From positions 36,332,361 to 36,396,360 of the forward strand of contig OZ035963.1 of the NCBI GenBank assembly GCA_964034945.1: a DNA stretch of 64,000 nucleotides, written 5' to 3'. How positions within the stretch are numbered: position 1 is the first letter of the stretch; each line of letters begins with the position of its first letter. Below, in pieces: positions 44,401-53,040 of the stretch. A model generated the notes under the pieces. It made no database searches. It was given only the letters and a program-made list of their open reading frames with translations, and was not told the origin of the DNA. The translations under genes were made by a program, and so were the position numbers. The DNA is from Chrysopilus asiliformis. Lineage: Eukaryota > Arthropoda > Insecta > Diptera > Rhagionidae.

Positions 44401-47331
44401 CCACGCAAAAAGTTTATTTCTACGAAAATTGTTGTATCATTTATCACAAATTCATTCACACTCTTAAAATCTCTGTGCGTTGATGGCAACTAATTATGAT
44501 AAAAAGAGCAAAGTTGCCATATTTCGAAGGAAATTTCTAATCAGTTTTCCAATCAAACCTCACCAATCCAGGTGCATAGTAACAACCCTACATAGACAGA
44601 AACTTGTGTCTACGTTTATCACGGATTTTATCATTTTATCATATTTTGTGCCAAAATCGCTATACAAAGTAAACCAAGAATCGTCCTGAATCTTTACAAT
44701 AATACCGGCGATAACCTAACGACAGATTCATCAAAAAAAAAATATGATTTGTCACTAATTTCCATAAAATAATGACTAAAATGAGATCGTTTACACAATT
44801 ATTGACAAATAATTAAAATAATAATAATAACAAATCTGTCATTCGTGTAAATCTGGAACAAGATGTTGATTATTAAAGTTTCCCAAGTAACCTTATAGGT
44901 CGTAAAGTGGACACTTGGTCTTCAAAGGCGTCCCTATTGGTCGTAATGCCCACGACTTTGTCGACACTAGGTCGAACTATCGTCGACCTATCGTCGACAG
45001 TGGGGAAGGTCCGCCGGACCACGAAGTGCCCTATTTCACGCCCTATAAGGCTTCACGACTTTGAAGGCCAAAATAGGGCCTTGTTTTACCATGACGAAAT
45101 ATTTTTTTGACATTTCATCTGGCGACATTATTTGTCTTTCTCTATTCTATAGGCCGCATGACGAGAGAAAGATAAGACAAGAATCATAAAGTTTAATGGA
45201 TATATTTTGTGGAAAAAAACGTTCAAAATAATTTCATACGGTGATGTTAAGGTTTTTTGTGGATTTTATTGTCACAATTCACATGCGATTTAAAGTTTAC
45301 GTAGAAAGCGGTTTTGCCAGGCGCTCTATTTACGTGGGCCGTAGCAATTCTCGATTTTAGTGATATAATTTGAAAATTATTTATTCAAAGAATTTTCTTT
45401 TTTATTCGATTTTAATAAAATTCTTGTAAAAATAAAGTTATGCTGTGTACCCAAACACCTAAAATTACTTTTTATTCGATGTTTTTCCATATTGTGCTTT
45501 AAAAACAGATTTTAAATTTTCAGTAGGAATGTTTTTTTTTTCATTTCAATGAACGTCATGGCGGCTCGCACCGTGAATGCTAGATATTCGAAGTATGCTA
45601 GAAACAAGCTCGAAGCAGATATTCATCTGCGCATGCTCGAAGCATTCTCAAATAAGGCATTGGAGTGTTCTCAAAGGCATTATGCCCTATAAGGCACTTC
45701 GTGGACGAAAGGTGGAAGGTTGGTCTTATAAGGCAGGACGACTATGAAGGCGTCTGGAGGACACTACGACCATGAAAGCCAAAACAAGGCATTCGAACAT
45801 TAAGACTATCAGGGCATATATTTAGGTCACTCGGACCGCTTGACGACCACTGCAAAAGCCTTGAAAGGCATCACGCCTTATAAGGCGGATTCGCTGGTCT
45901 TGGTGTGGTCGTAACGATCAATTTTAAGACACCACGCCCTAATCCCAGTCATTATGCCTTATCTGGTTGCTTGGGTATTCTTTTCTTAGTTATAAATAAC
46001 ACTGAAAACTAATTTGCTTTAATTTATAAATTATTTTTTTTGGTTAATTTAAAAGCACATATAATATGTATCCATTATAGTTTTACATCACACAAATAAA
46101 AATTTCATAAAATTTTGCATTTATCTCTAAATGTGAAAACTTTAATTGATCGGTAAATTACCGATAAATCGGTAAAGGACTTAAAAAATACCCTATAGAA
46201 TTTTTGGCAATTTTGCGATCCCTAGCCCGAACGAATACCAATTGACTTTCTAATAAAATGATAGGACTTTCCGGAAGTTACGTCCATTTGACGCCCTATT
46301 AGGCTACTTTGGTGTGCTCTGAAAACAGATTATAATATAAACGATCGTGCAACAAAAAAAAATTCACCGAATAAAGTGTGAAATGTATGCGACCCTTGAG
46401 TTGCATTACAACTTTTATGATTAAAAAAAACAATGCCTGCTTATTTATTGTGTCCGTCCATGATATTTGCCCGATCTTCCCATTTACTTATACCAACGCA
46501 GATTACTACTTACTAGGATTCTCTATATTTTTATACTTACTTTTTACTTATTCAACACAATCTTATCTCTGTTTCAAAAAAATTACAGACAAGAAAAACT
46601 GCGTCGTGGCTTGCTGGAAAAATGTCCTTGGATGGTCATTCTGTGGCGGTTCTCTCTGGAGATTTGTCAGTTGAACAGAGATTAGCTGTATTGGACAGAT
46701 TTCGCGCAGGGCTGGAGAAAGTTTTAATTACTACAAATGTCTTATCTCGAGGTGAGAATTCATTTTACATATCTAGGAACTTTTACTAAAATTTATATGC
46801 TCGCAAAAACCGTCGTTTTTTCGCATGCTTTTCCACACTATTTTTTGCGTAAACTTCAACGCAAATGCAGTAACTATAAGCTTATGGGCACCTTCTAAGC
46901 GCCCAGAGTTAGGGGGCCCAGAAATAATCTTTTCAATAGAATCACAACAATTCAGAGCCGTTTTTGTTAGCCAACATTTATTTTTAAACCGTCAATACTC
47001 CTATCTTTATATAATTTCTCAGGTATCGATGTGGAACAAGTTACTATTGTTGTTAATTTCGATTTACCAATGGATGCAAACGGTAAAGCAGATTGCGAAA
47101 CTTATTTACATAGGATTGGAAGAACCGGCCGATTCGGTAAAAGTTCATTATAATTAATAAAATTTAGACCACAATTTTATTTATTTTACAGGAAAAAGTG
47201 GAATAGCTATAAATCTGGTTGACACAGACAAATCTATGAGTATATGCCGCTCAATTGAAGGCCACTTCAGGAAGAAAATCACACTTTTAGATGCCGACAA
47301 CTCTGATGAAATCGAAAAAATTGGCTCATGA
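32478..47331 (+). CDS. Dbp80: DEAD-box RNA helicase, DDX19/Dbp5 family (Dbp80), complete in 12 exons
   Basis: Exons: 32478-32540, 32594-32673, 35596-35727, 38624-38684, 38741-38875, 38924-39038, 39093-39270, 39322-39423, 42580-42715, 46589-46751, 47023-47136, 47192-47331 (stop TGA). All junctions are GT-AG and in phase, giving 472 residues (human DDX19B 479). The N-terminus [20 protein letters not shown] is the family's regulatory helix region. Motifs: Q-motif region F87 to Q112, motif [11 protein letters not shown] 129-138, Ia PTYELA 163-168, TPGK 210-213, DEAD 235-238, SAT 267-269, motif [10 protein letters not shown] 418-425. The C-terminus is DEIEKIGS. In other species the family remodels mRNPs at the cytoplasmic face of the nuclear pore with Gle1 and InsP6. 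Introns 1, 4-7 and 11 are 48-56 bp and intron 10 is 271 bp, whereas introns 2, 3, 8 and 9 are 2.9-3.9 kb and made mostly of transposons. The gene appears intact. Confidence 0.96.
32960..33115. repeat. Dispersed repeat shared with 58171-58310
   Basis: CACACGCTTTGCATGTGTGC, then GTTGCCGATGAGCCAT, CGTTTCTCCCG and CGGCTTAACTTAA recur near 58171-58310. It lies in Dbp80 intron 2. Confidence 0.6.
33233..33870. repeat. Inverted-repeat copy of the family also present at 63480-64000
   Basis: Positions 33250-33500 (TTTTTTGCGAATATCTC, AAGAACAAAAGTTATTTAGG, ACAACTGTTCGAATTTT, CACCATACGGGTT) match the right edge of the window. From 33480 to 33760 the segment around AATTATAGCTT and AATAATTGCCAG is repeated in inverse orientation. 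It lies in Dbp80 intron 2. Confidence 0.7.
33900..34353 (+). repeat. GC-richer insert ending in poly(A)
   Basis: The block 33985-34300 is clearly more GC-rich than its surroundings and ends CCAACCTAAATC, then 23 A residues (34331-34353). A CAACCTAA end followed by poly(A) suggests a 5'-truncated retroposed copy. No recognised protein is encoded. Confidence 0.5.
35134..35522. mobile_element. hAT MITE (CAGGGGTCGGCAA termini) in Dbp80 intron 2
   Basis: It starts CAGGGGTCGGCAA and ends TTGCCCGCCCCTG, with the 8-bp duplication CTCTAGAC (35126-35133 and 35523-35530). The interior carries GCCGCAGCGGCGACGGCGGG facing GCCGCCCGCCACTGCTGC. Its right end is only 73 bp before exon 3 of Dbp80. Confidence 0.9.
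35768..36218. mobile_element. Harbinger-like MITE with AAGCAAGCGAAGC repeats in Dbp80 intron 3
   Basis: Ends are AGGTGATGGCCCAATAGAAG and, reversed, AGGTAATGGCCCAATAGAAG, flanked by TAA (35765-35767 and 36219-36221). The subterminal parts repeat AAGCAAAGCGAAGCAAGC several times in both orientations. No protein is encoded; the frames across it are repeat artefacts. It begins 41 bp after the exon 3 donor. Confidence 0.85.
36431..36780. repeat. Dispersed repeat with CGTCTGTCTGTC segment, related to 63530-63920
   Basis: ACCATTTGTAACGC, ACCAGTGTGTTTAGAATGAT, GTTCGTCTGTCTGTCCG and TTTTTCGTAAAACG occur in the same order as in the right-edge repeat (63585-63840). It lies in Dbp80 intron 3. Confidence 0.65.
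36962..37265 (+). pseudogene. Mariner transposase remnant with internal deletion
   Basis: The start region reads [18 protein letters not shown], after a frameshift [20 protein letters not shown], then, joined by deletion, [20 protein letters not shown] and CLKRAIGN. The last blocks belong after the first catalytic aspartate in mariner transposases, so about 100 residues in between are gone. Terminal repeats were not found. It lies in Dbp80 intron 3. Confidence 0.75.
37270..38620. other. Remainder of Dbp80 intron 3, AT-rich
   Basis: It includes two short direct repeats near 37720-37780 (AAATGACCCAAG with TTATAAATAAAAAA). No inverted-repeat element or coding sequence is recognised. Confidence 0.4.
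39430..40145. repeat. Dbp80 intron 8, degenerate inverted sequence around AGTAAACTTTACT words
   Basis: AGTAAACTTTACTTGTGCAT, GAGTAAAGTTAAATTC, GCAGTAAAGTTTACATT and GTGAACTTTACTGCGACAT occur in both orientations between 39570 and 40100, suggesting a decayed foldback element. No firm ends were found. Confidence 0.45.
40767..41595 (-). pseudogene. Transposon-encoded protein of unknown function, interrupted
   Basis: The first part (41595-41332) begins [20 protein letters not shown] and includes [28 protein letters not shown] and [17 protein letters not shown]. It stops where the MITE at 41086-41327 is inserted, and on the far side continues [17 protein letters not shown] and, lower down, [17 protein letters not shown]. 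The first part resembles a protein family found in many invertebrate genomes (W.K.N......A..VA..L...W..A.IP..S..RI...I...H.KY..LL). I recognise the family only as transposon-associated. It is inactive. Confidence 0.6.
41086..41327. mobile_element. piggyBac-like MITE (TTAA, CACTAGATTGCCCAAG)
   Basis: TTAA (41082-41085 and 41328-41331) flanks a 242-bp unit with CACTAGATTGCCCAAG at one end and CTTGGGCAATCTAGTG at the other. Adjacent GCAGTCAAAATTACTGC and GCAGTCAAAATGACTTGC segments extend the inverted repeat. No coding sequence. It is the innermost layer of the intron 8 nest. Confidence 0.88.
42854..43187. mobile_element. MITE with ATTGGGCNTTTCCACAC termini (copy 1) in Dbp80 intron 9
   Basis: Ends are ATTGGGCATTTCCACACACA and, reversed, AATGGGCCTTTCCACACGTG. 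The interior contains CGTGAGTAGAGAAGCATCGT and ATAACGACAACCAGTTCGAG. The complete sister copy at 62010-62342 is in the opposite orientation and a truncated copy lies at 57889-58071. Confidence 0.8.
43337..44081. mobile_element. Foldback element with ACCTCGATGTTT palindromes (complete copy)
   Basis: The two halves are near-perfect inverted repeats: GGATGCCAACGATACCTCGA at the left and its complement at the right, then ATCGAGTTTTAACCTCGATG, AATTTTCGGTTTCATCTTTC and so on inwards for about 270 bp. CTA flanks both ends (43334-43336 and 44082-44084). The plus-strand frame across the right half is not a gene. Related copy: 18899-19492. Confidence 0.85.
44085..44881. other. Dbp80 intron 9, no recognised gene
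   Basis: A slightly GC-richer segment (44100-44240) contains GCGTTGGGTTCGCGTTGCGT and resembles the termini of the Harbinger element at 22816 (TTGCGTTCATTGGGCTCC). The rest is AT-rich. Confidence 0.4.
44882..45975. mobile_element. Foldback-like element rich in CCTTATAAGGC and ACGAC words in Dbp80 intron 9
   Basis: Ends are CCCAAGTAACCTTATAGG and, reversed, CCCAAGCAACCAGATAAGG. The two GC-richer arms (44890-45090 and 45650-45970) are packed with GCCTTATAAGGC, AAGGCNTCACG, GGTCGTAA and CACGACTTTG words in both orientations; the middle is AT-rich. No long reading frame is present. Confidence 0.75.
45976..46588. other. End of Dbp80 intron 9
   Basis: AT-rich; no repeat or coding feature recognised other than the acceptor TTACAG at 46583-46588. 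Confidence 0.45.
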
Positions 47332-47383
47332 ACCATCTTCAAAAAAGTTTTTATCAAGAAAACACGTTTCATATGAAAAAAAT

Positions 47384-47389
47384 TTTATT
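47384..47389 (-). promoter_or_regulatory. TMEM203 polyadenylation signal
   Basis: TTTATT on the plus strand (AATAAA on the minus strand), 41 bp past the TMEM203 stop. It lies between the Dbp80 stop codon and the Dbp80 signals. Confidence 0.65.
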
Positions 47390-47392
47390 CCA

Positions 47393-47415
47393 AATAAATT
47401 TGAATTCTGAATAAA
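47393..47415 (+). promoter_or_regulatory. Dbp80 polyadenylation signals
   Basis: AATAAA occurs at 47393-47398 and 47410-47415, 62 and 79 bp after the stop. Cleavage would fall near the TMEM203 stop codon on the other strand. Confidence 0.7.
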
Positions 47416-47429
47416 TTAATGTTTAAAAT

Positions 47430-47852
47430 TTAACTTGAGTTGGGTAGTTGGCAGGCTCTTACTGCTACTAATTGCAAAAGAACGAAAATTGGAGAAAACA
47501 CTTCACTATATTCCAAACCAGTCTGTCCGGATAACTTAAGACATAGAAGATATTTAAAAATTATAGTCAAAACAAGAAAATAAGTACTCCACAGAAACCG
47601 ATGAAGCGCCTTTCTCTTATTTTCTATGTCTAAATACATTCGTATTCCCACGATGACACAAAAGTAAACATTGCATATATCGCTACAAAACAAAGGAGTA
47701 AAAACTTCAAACCAGTCAATAGCTTGTTCACTTATGTGTCCCGCAATTTTTAAAGATAGAATAATACTAAATATAAGAATTGCGATTAAATTCGTTAATA
47801 TTTCGAATTCTGTAAGGCCCAGCCAACGAACAAGTTCTGATAACTTAAACAT
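47430..47852 (-). CDS. TMEM203 homologue, complete single-exon membrane protein
   Basis: The 140-residue frame begins MFKLSELVRWLGLTEFEIL; human TMEM203 is 136 residues with MLFSLRELVQWLGFATFEI in the same place. Four hydrophobic segments are visible at roughly residues 18-38, 52-72, 86-106 and 115-133. Other conserved points are the F/D pair of FTPLFCSDI, the RMYLDIENKRKAL loop, LLCLKL and the closing SPIFVLLQLVAVRAC. In mammals the family sits in the endoplasmic reticulum and lysosome and influences calcium handling and STING signalling; that role here is by homology only. The gene is convergent with Dbp80: 98 bp separate the two stop codons and the polyadenylation signals interleave. The start is the first ATG in a frame that opens directly with conserved residues. 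Confidence 0.92.
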   Translation of the reverse strand: MFKLSELVRWLGLTEFEILTNLIAILIFSIILSLKIAGHISEQAIDWFEVFTPLFCSDICNVYFCVIVGIRMYLDIENKRKALHRFLWSTYFLVLTIIFKYLLCLKLSGQTGLEYSEVFSPIFVLLQLVAVRACQLPNSS

Positions 47853-48375
47853 TTTTGAAGGCGATGTCTTTTTTATAAATTCGAATATGAAGACATGAAT
47901 TCATTCTAGATTTTGTTGTGAATTTATCCACTTCATTCAGCGGATGATAATCATCTGCAAGAAAACAAAAACACTTGAAAATGTTGTGTAACAATGTTAT
48001 GAGTTGATGAAATTATATACGCTTATCCCCGATTAAGTTTTTCAAACATTTTGACTTTTACCCTAGAAATTTAATTGTTTACCCTGGAAATAGGGCTGGA
48101 AAAGTATGTTTTCTGGCACACAAATTATACATTAAGTTCAAAATCGTAACTGTAACCTCTTTCCACTAATTGAAAAAAATGACTCAATTTTTCGCTCAAG
48201 CAGCAAATTTTCTTAGGCGGACCTGATAAGATATATTTTCTGTTAAAAATATGTCCTGCAGTGAAACCACAAAATGTAAACAAAACAAAACTTTTTCAAT
48301 TTTTTGATCAAAATATTTAAATAACATTGCCATGTACCTTGCCATAACATTGCCATGGTTTTAAAATATAAAAAA
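47853..48375. other. Upstream region of TMEM203
   Basis: It should hold the TMEM203 5' UTR and promoter on the minus strand. No core promoter motif is clear; the sequence is AT-rich and unremarkable. Confidence 0.4.
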
Positions 48376-48379
48376 AATG

Positions 48380-49410
48380 CGACAATGACGCAGACAGGGC
48401 TAAGTACTTGGGAATCATTCTAGATAGGAAGCTACACTGAAAACTCAATACTCAAGGAAGGGTAAAAAAAAGCTTCAATGTCACTCTATTCGTGTAAGCG
48501 AGCTATCGGCTGGAAATGAGGAATGATTCAAGCTTGGTGGGAGAGTAGGCAGAGGGATATACTCTGCTGGATCTCTGCAGCGTATTCCATGCGGAAATTA
48601 TGGCGATCAAAGACGTCACTGAGTGGCTCAAACAAAATTTCGTATCAGTTAGAGATATTAGCATCTTCACCGACAGCCAAGCAGCAATAAATTCCCTAGA
48701 ATCAGTTGCACCGACATCCAAACTAGCACGAGATTGTAAGACATATCTTAATGAAATGTCAGAACATTTCAACAGTACCATCGTTTGGGTGCCGGGACAT
48801 AATGGCATGAGAAAGCGGACGAATTAGCTAGACGTCAACTACGCAAGCTCCGCCTGAAAAGGAGAGCGTGGGTATACACATAGCGAATTGCAAACTACTC
48901 CTAAGCTCTGAGGCTCTAGATAACACAAACCTAAGATGGACGCGGGAAGGAACGTGTACCTTCACCAAACGGATTTGGTCAAAGCTAGACAAAAAACGCG
49001 CCGGCAAACTTATCTCACTGCAACGAAATGCGATCAGTACGATAGTAGGAATAATAACAGGGCACTGGCTGATAAGCTGGCATGCTGAAAGGCTCGGAGC
49101 TCCTTTAAATGACTTTTGTAGAAGCTGTGGCGATCAGGACAAGGAAGAGTCCACAACTCATTTCTCTGCCACTGCCCAGTTCTAGCTCAACGTAGGAGAA
49201 CCCATCTTGGTAGTGTCTTCCGAAATGATCTGGAAGACCTAAAAACCACGGATATCAAAGATCTAGTTCGATTCATCAAAAGCTCAAAATGGTTTGAGAT
49301 ATAGGAGTAAAGGATCATATATATCCATGTGGTACCACAATGGGACAATTCTTACCTAAGTGTGCCAATATTGGCAGCCACTCCAACCAACTTAACCTAA
49401 CTCAAATATC
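48380..49410 (+). pseudogene. LINE 3' part: RNase H domain and C-terminus
   Basis: The plus strand reads RAKYLGIILDRKLH (end of RT), then after frameshifts RNase H: ISIFTDSQAAINSLES (TDSQAA box) and STIVWVPGHNGM (VPGHNG box), 48600-48827. The C-terminal region follows: RWTREGTCTFTKRIW, IVGIITGHWLI and LNDFCRSCG with a CxxC motif (48868-49185). At least two frameshifts and in-frame stops disable it. The 3' UTR ends CCAACTTAACCTAACTC near 49410. This is an R1/Loa/Jockey-type LINE with RNase H, related to the minus-strand copy at 42545. Confidence 0.85.
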
Positions 49411-49850
49411 TTTTCTGACTTTTCCCCGGAGACTGTGGCCGCTGAAAACGAATTTCATAATTCGAAACGGGAGGTCCTGAAGGCACAACGATTTTTATTT
49501 CCAAAAGTTTAACGGTTAGGTTAAAACGTTTCTCCGGGAAAAGCTCTTAACTTTTGGTGTACTAGAAGGTTGTTATAGCATGTAAAAGATCCCATCGAAG
49601 AGTAAAAGGTCGTACCTATCAAACTGGATTTTTTTATAAATTAATTTTTACGGTTGTTGTTAGTTTTAAAAAGAATTCATATAAGATTTCAGAACTCTAA
49701 TGGACAATTGACTTTCGAGCTTAAAAGTCATAAAATGTTTGAAAGACTTATTTCGAAACTTCTTTATCTCTACTTACGGCCTATGCGATATATTCGGCAT
49801 AGATATATATAATATGTTAAGTGCAAAAGCCTTTAAAAAATGTATCTTAC
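49411..49850. other. No recognised feature
   Basis: AT-rich sequence between the LINE tail and the orphan exon. I could not find a further exon following its donor on the minus strand. Confidence 0.4.
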
Positions 49851-50016
49851 CATAGAGTTCCACTGTTGATGTATTTGCTGTGTAGTCCAATTCTTCGAAT
49901 GAGTTTTTAAGTAACGTTAAAAGAAGATTTGTACCGCGATTTATTGCGTTACCCAGGCAGTGTAAAAAAACCTCGCCTTCAGAATTTAAATGATTTTCAC
50001 ACTGCTTGATTTGGGC
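49851..50016 (-). CDS. Orphan internal coding exon, gene unidentified
   Basis: On the minus strand TTTATCGTTTTCAG precedes GCCCAAATCAAGC at 50016, and GTAAGA follows 49851. The 166-nt exon is open in one frame: AQIKQCENHLNSEGEVFLHC, then LGNAINRGTNLLLTLLKNSF and EELDYTANTSTVELY, ending one base into a codon. Helical, amphipathic, no low-complexity sequence; codon content looks like host protein. I do not recognise the family. The sequence immediately upstream is a dispersed repeat (50060-50232) also seen at 21556. Neighbouring exons were not found in the window, so it may be part of a gene with long introns or a captured fragment. Confidence 0.55.
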
Positions 50017-50059
50017 CTGAAAACGATAAAGCAAAAAAATATATAATGGGGAGCTATCA

Positions 50060-50232
50060 TTTACACTATGCCACAGAATATAGAAGACAAACACGAAAAT
50101 AACACAATTTAACATATAAGAGTAAAGAGCACATATCATATTCATAGGCAGAAAACATTAGGGTAAACTGCACAATCATATATGCTTGTAACCAAAAATT
50201 TGTAAACAAAACTGACCAAGCTGATCAGGATT
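50060..50232 (-). repeat. Dispersed repeat copy beside the orphan exon
   Basis: It is the reverse-oriented relative of 21556-21725 (TTTTCTGCCTATGAATATG, CTTTACTCTTA, ATGTTAAATTG). It ends about 45 bp before the exon acceptor. Confidence 0.6.
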
Positions 50233-50307
50233 TTTGCATTTTGTATTGTATTTTGTCATGAATCAAATACAACTGTATTTGATTCATGGTATTTTGTGTT
50301 TGATTTA

Positions 50308-51609
50308 CCCAGCAGGAAAAGAAGCGCTTCAGAAGCCCTTATGAAGCGCTTCTCAGAAGCTCGAAGTGCTTCTTTTCCCATACCCTATTCATGTATTTTT
50401 TAACATTGCATGTCATTGCAGGGAAGCGCTTCCTTCAAGCTGCCTTTGAAGCGCTCGAATAGCAGCATGTCGGAAGCTCATTGGGATCCTCTCCTGTAGT
50501 ACATTCACGGCCAAATTTTTTTAATTTTAATAAAAAGGTTTTTTTTACAATTTTAATAAATTCTTTATTTTTAATAAATGTAATAAACATATTTTTAACA
50601 TGTTAAGTAAAACTGTGTGATGTATTTTACATTTAAATATTTACAAAGACTGTAATTTTATGTAACTTAATCACATAAAATTACAGTCTTTGAAAATATT
50701 TAAAGAAAAAATACGTCACCTAGTTTTACTCTCTGCTTTAACATATATGTTGCCTTATATGATTTATTTTTGGCTGTTCTGAAGCCCAGTATCATTGCGT
50801 TTTTGAAGTCCTCGAATCCAAAATTTTCATTCCTTAGTGCTTCTGTTGGAAACAAAAAAAAATTGTTACGTGAAGTCTTAAAAAATTAACTTTTTTTCTA
50901 ATTAATAAATTCAGTATTTACAATATTTATTACTTAATAATTCAGTAAAATTTATTACTAACCGTAAACAAATTCAGAAATAAATCCCAATTGACTTCTA
51001 GAAGTAGATCAACATGAAAAAAAGTCGATGCATTTTTCCAGAGGATGTTTCTAAATTATTGTTTTTATATATATGAGATCTGTTAAGTGTTATTTGCTAT
51101 TAGTATAGAGAAATAATTATAGTCATATTTTAAAAATGCTCACCAATTCTAACTTAGAATAATCATTCAGTTATCTAACGCAGATGAATTTCTGTATTGC
51201 TTGTAAAACGAATCGACATTTCTTTTGCAACCAGTCTCTTAGAAAATCCACAATTGTTTGTAGCCATCTCAGGTAAATGAAAATCCAACCTGGTACACCT
51301 CTCAACATTAATAAATGTAATATAATTTAAAACATTTGTTTACTTACCACTTAATGTTTCCAAAATAATTCACTTGCGTTTATTTATTTATTTCATCTAC
51401 TGTTTAAAAAAAAAAACCTTTACGAATTTTTGCAACAATTGAATATTATTGACAGTTTGAAATTCAAATCATTACTCGATTACCACATTTTATTTTTCTA
51501 TAGAAATTCTATTGGTAAATGATGTGCTTCCCAACAGCTTCTTTTGGAAGCGAGTAAGAAGCGCTTCGTTCATGCTTCCCCAAGAAGCGCTTCAATTTTT
51601 CCTATTGGG
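50308..51609. mobile_element. DNA transposon rich in GAAGCGCTTC palindromes
   Basis: Ends are CCCAGCAGGAAAAGAAGCGC and, reversed, CCCAATAGGAAAAATTGAAG; TA flanks both sides (50306-50307 and 51610-51611). The outer 150 bp at the left and 90 bp at the right hold eight or so GAAGCGCTTC or half-site words. A strong hairpin (50604-50738, arms around AAGACTGTAATTTTATGT) lies inside. No transposase is visible. Confidence 0.75.
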
Positions 51610-51611
51610 TA

Positions 51612-52146
51612 GTTACGTTTAGCTTGGCTCGTCGTGGCGGGGTGAATTCTAATAAGTAAACGTATAAAACGTATAAAAATTAAATGAATAATAAAATCTC
51701 AGCGAAACACACGAAATAGTATGCAAAAATGCTAACGATCTGTGCTTTGAGTTTTCTCTTCAGATAATTTTGTCAAGGTGAATGCGGTACTGATGGAATC
51801 GAAGCACGAAAAATCTCAATCTATGATTTGTGTTCTCATTGTTCTGTCCAAGCAAAGGGAATAAGTATATTCGATATATTCGCACAATTCCGTGTAATCG
51901 TGCGAAAATACCGAATGCGTCATTATTACGATTACGAGTAAAAATGCGGGGCTCTTTTTTCCATTTTTTTAAATTTTTATCTTTTTTTTTATTTGAAATA
52001 TGAAAAAAATGAATGAATATGAGCGTTTGGTGTGAATTGCGTCCTTAAATTCTGTAAAAAAAAATGAATTAAAAGTGTTTTAAATAAACTACTTTGAAAA
52101 TTCTTCACCCAAATTACTTTGCAAAGTAGTTTGAAAAAAGTACTTT
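51612..52146. other. No recognised gene
   Basis: A near-random AT-rich stretch; no inverted repeat or reading frame with recognisable content. Confidence 0.4.
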
Positions 52147-52160
52147 ATGCTTGAAACATC

Positions 52161-52262
52161 GACCGTGATTACATTGGCGCAGGAAGGCGTCTCACTTCAC
52201 CAAATTTTGGGCAAGAGAGGAAGTGGGAATGATGATACAAAAAAAAGAAGAACGAAAAGTAA
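52161..52262 (+). repeat. Dispersed repeat with Tc1-like helix-turn-helix coding trace
   Basis: One frame reads TVITLAQEGVSLHQILGKRG, resembling the first helix-turn-helix of Tc1 transposases. The same segment at 23502-23612 is interrupted at its left edge by a Harbinger element. Assignment is tentative. Confidence 0.45.
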
Positions 52263-52524
52263 AGTTTTCATTTTGAAGTTAATGAGACGTGTGATTGGCT
52301 ACCTATTCCCACTTGTTTCGAAAAAATCTTTCGGTTTGTAGACGCCAAAGCGTGCGCATTTCGAATAGTTTTTATTTACGTGTGCTATATTTATTTATGA
52401 AAAATTCTACCCTTTTATTGTCTTTATACAATCACTAATATTTTAAAAATTATTAATAAATTTAATTTTTCCCCACAATCCTACGAAATTCCGAAAATTA
52501 TCTCTGACCACGATGTTAGTGAAA

Positions 52525-53030
52525 TATAAAAAACTTTTTAAAAAAAAGTAAAAAAAACCGACTTAAAAATGCACTAAAAAGGAAAAAATAATTTTTTTGG
52601 AAGTTGGTGCCAAAATAGAAACTTAAAGAGGACTTCTATTCATATTTCTTGAGTGTTACAAATAATTTTATTGTAACAAGAATTGTTAAGACAATCAAAA
52701 GCTTTTTACAGTTGTCGAGTACTTTTATGTACAATAGACTCGCGGTTAAAATATCACAATGACTATAATTTTTACATCCCGCGTTTCGTTTAATGCATTG
52801 CAAATATTCGATGTGATAAAAATAAATTTTTTATAGTGACAAGAATCGATATTCAAAATTTGGGGAATATAAAACCCATTCAATATGTATTTTAATACTT
52901 TTAGATTGTACAATAAAAGAGAGCAAATTGTTTGTTTCTATTTTGGCACCAACTTCCAAAAAAATTATTTTTTCCTTTTTAGTGCATTTTTAAGTCGGTT
53001 TTTTTTACTTTTTTTTAAAAAGTTTTTTAT
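52525..53030. repeat. Foldback element with 97-98 bp near-perfect arms
   Basis: The left arm 52525-52622 contains AAAAATGCACTAAAAAGG and TTTTTTGGAAGTTGGTGCC; the right arm 52934-53030 is its reverse complement with very few differences. The loop is about 310 bp and AT-rich. It is a MITE or snapback structure without coding capacity. Confidence 0.85.
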
Positions 53031-53040
53031 TTTATAATTT

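Noticed and set aside
44907..45110. Frame in the GC-richer arm at 44.9 kb
   Set aside because: It is made of short repeated words (AAGGC, ACGAC) of the foldback-like element.
49774..50145. 123-residue minus-strand frame as a complete gene
   Set aside because: Its first 35 residues are the dispersed repeat also found at 21556 and its last part is past a GTAAGA donor; only the exon 49851-50016 is retained.
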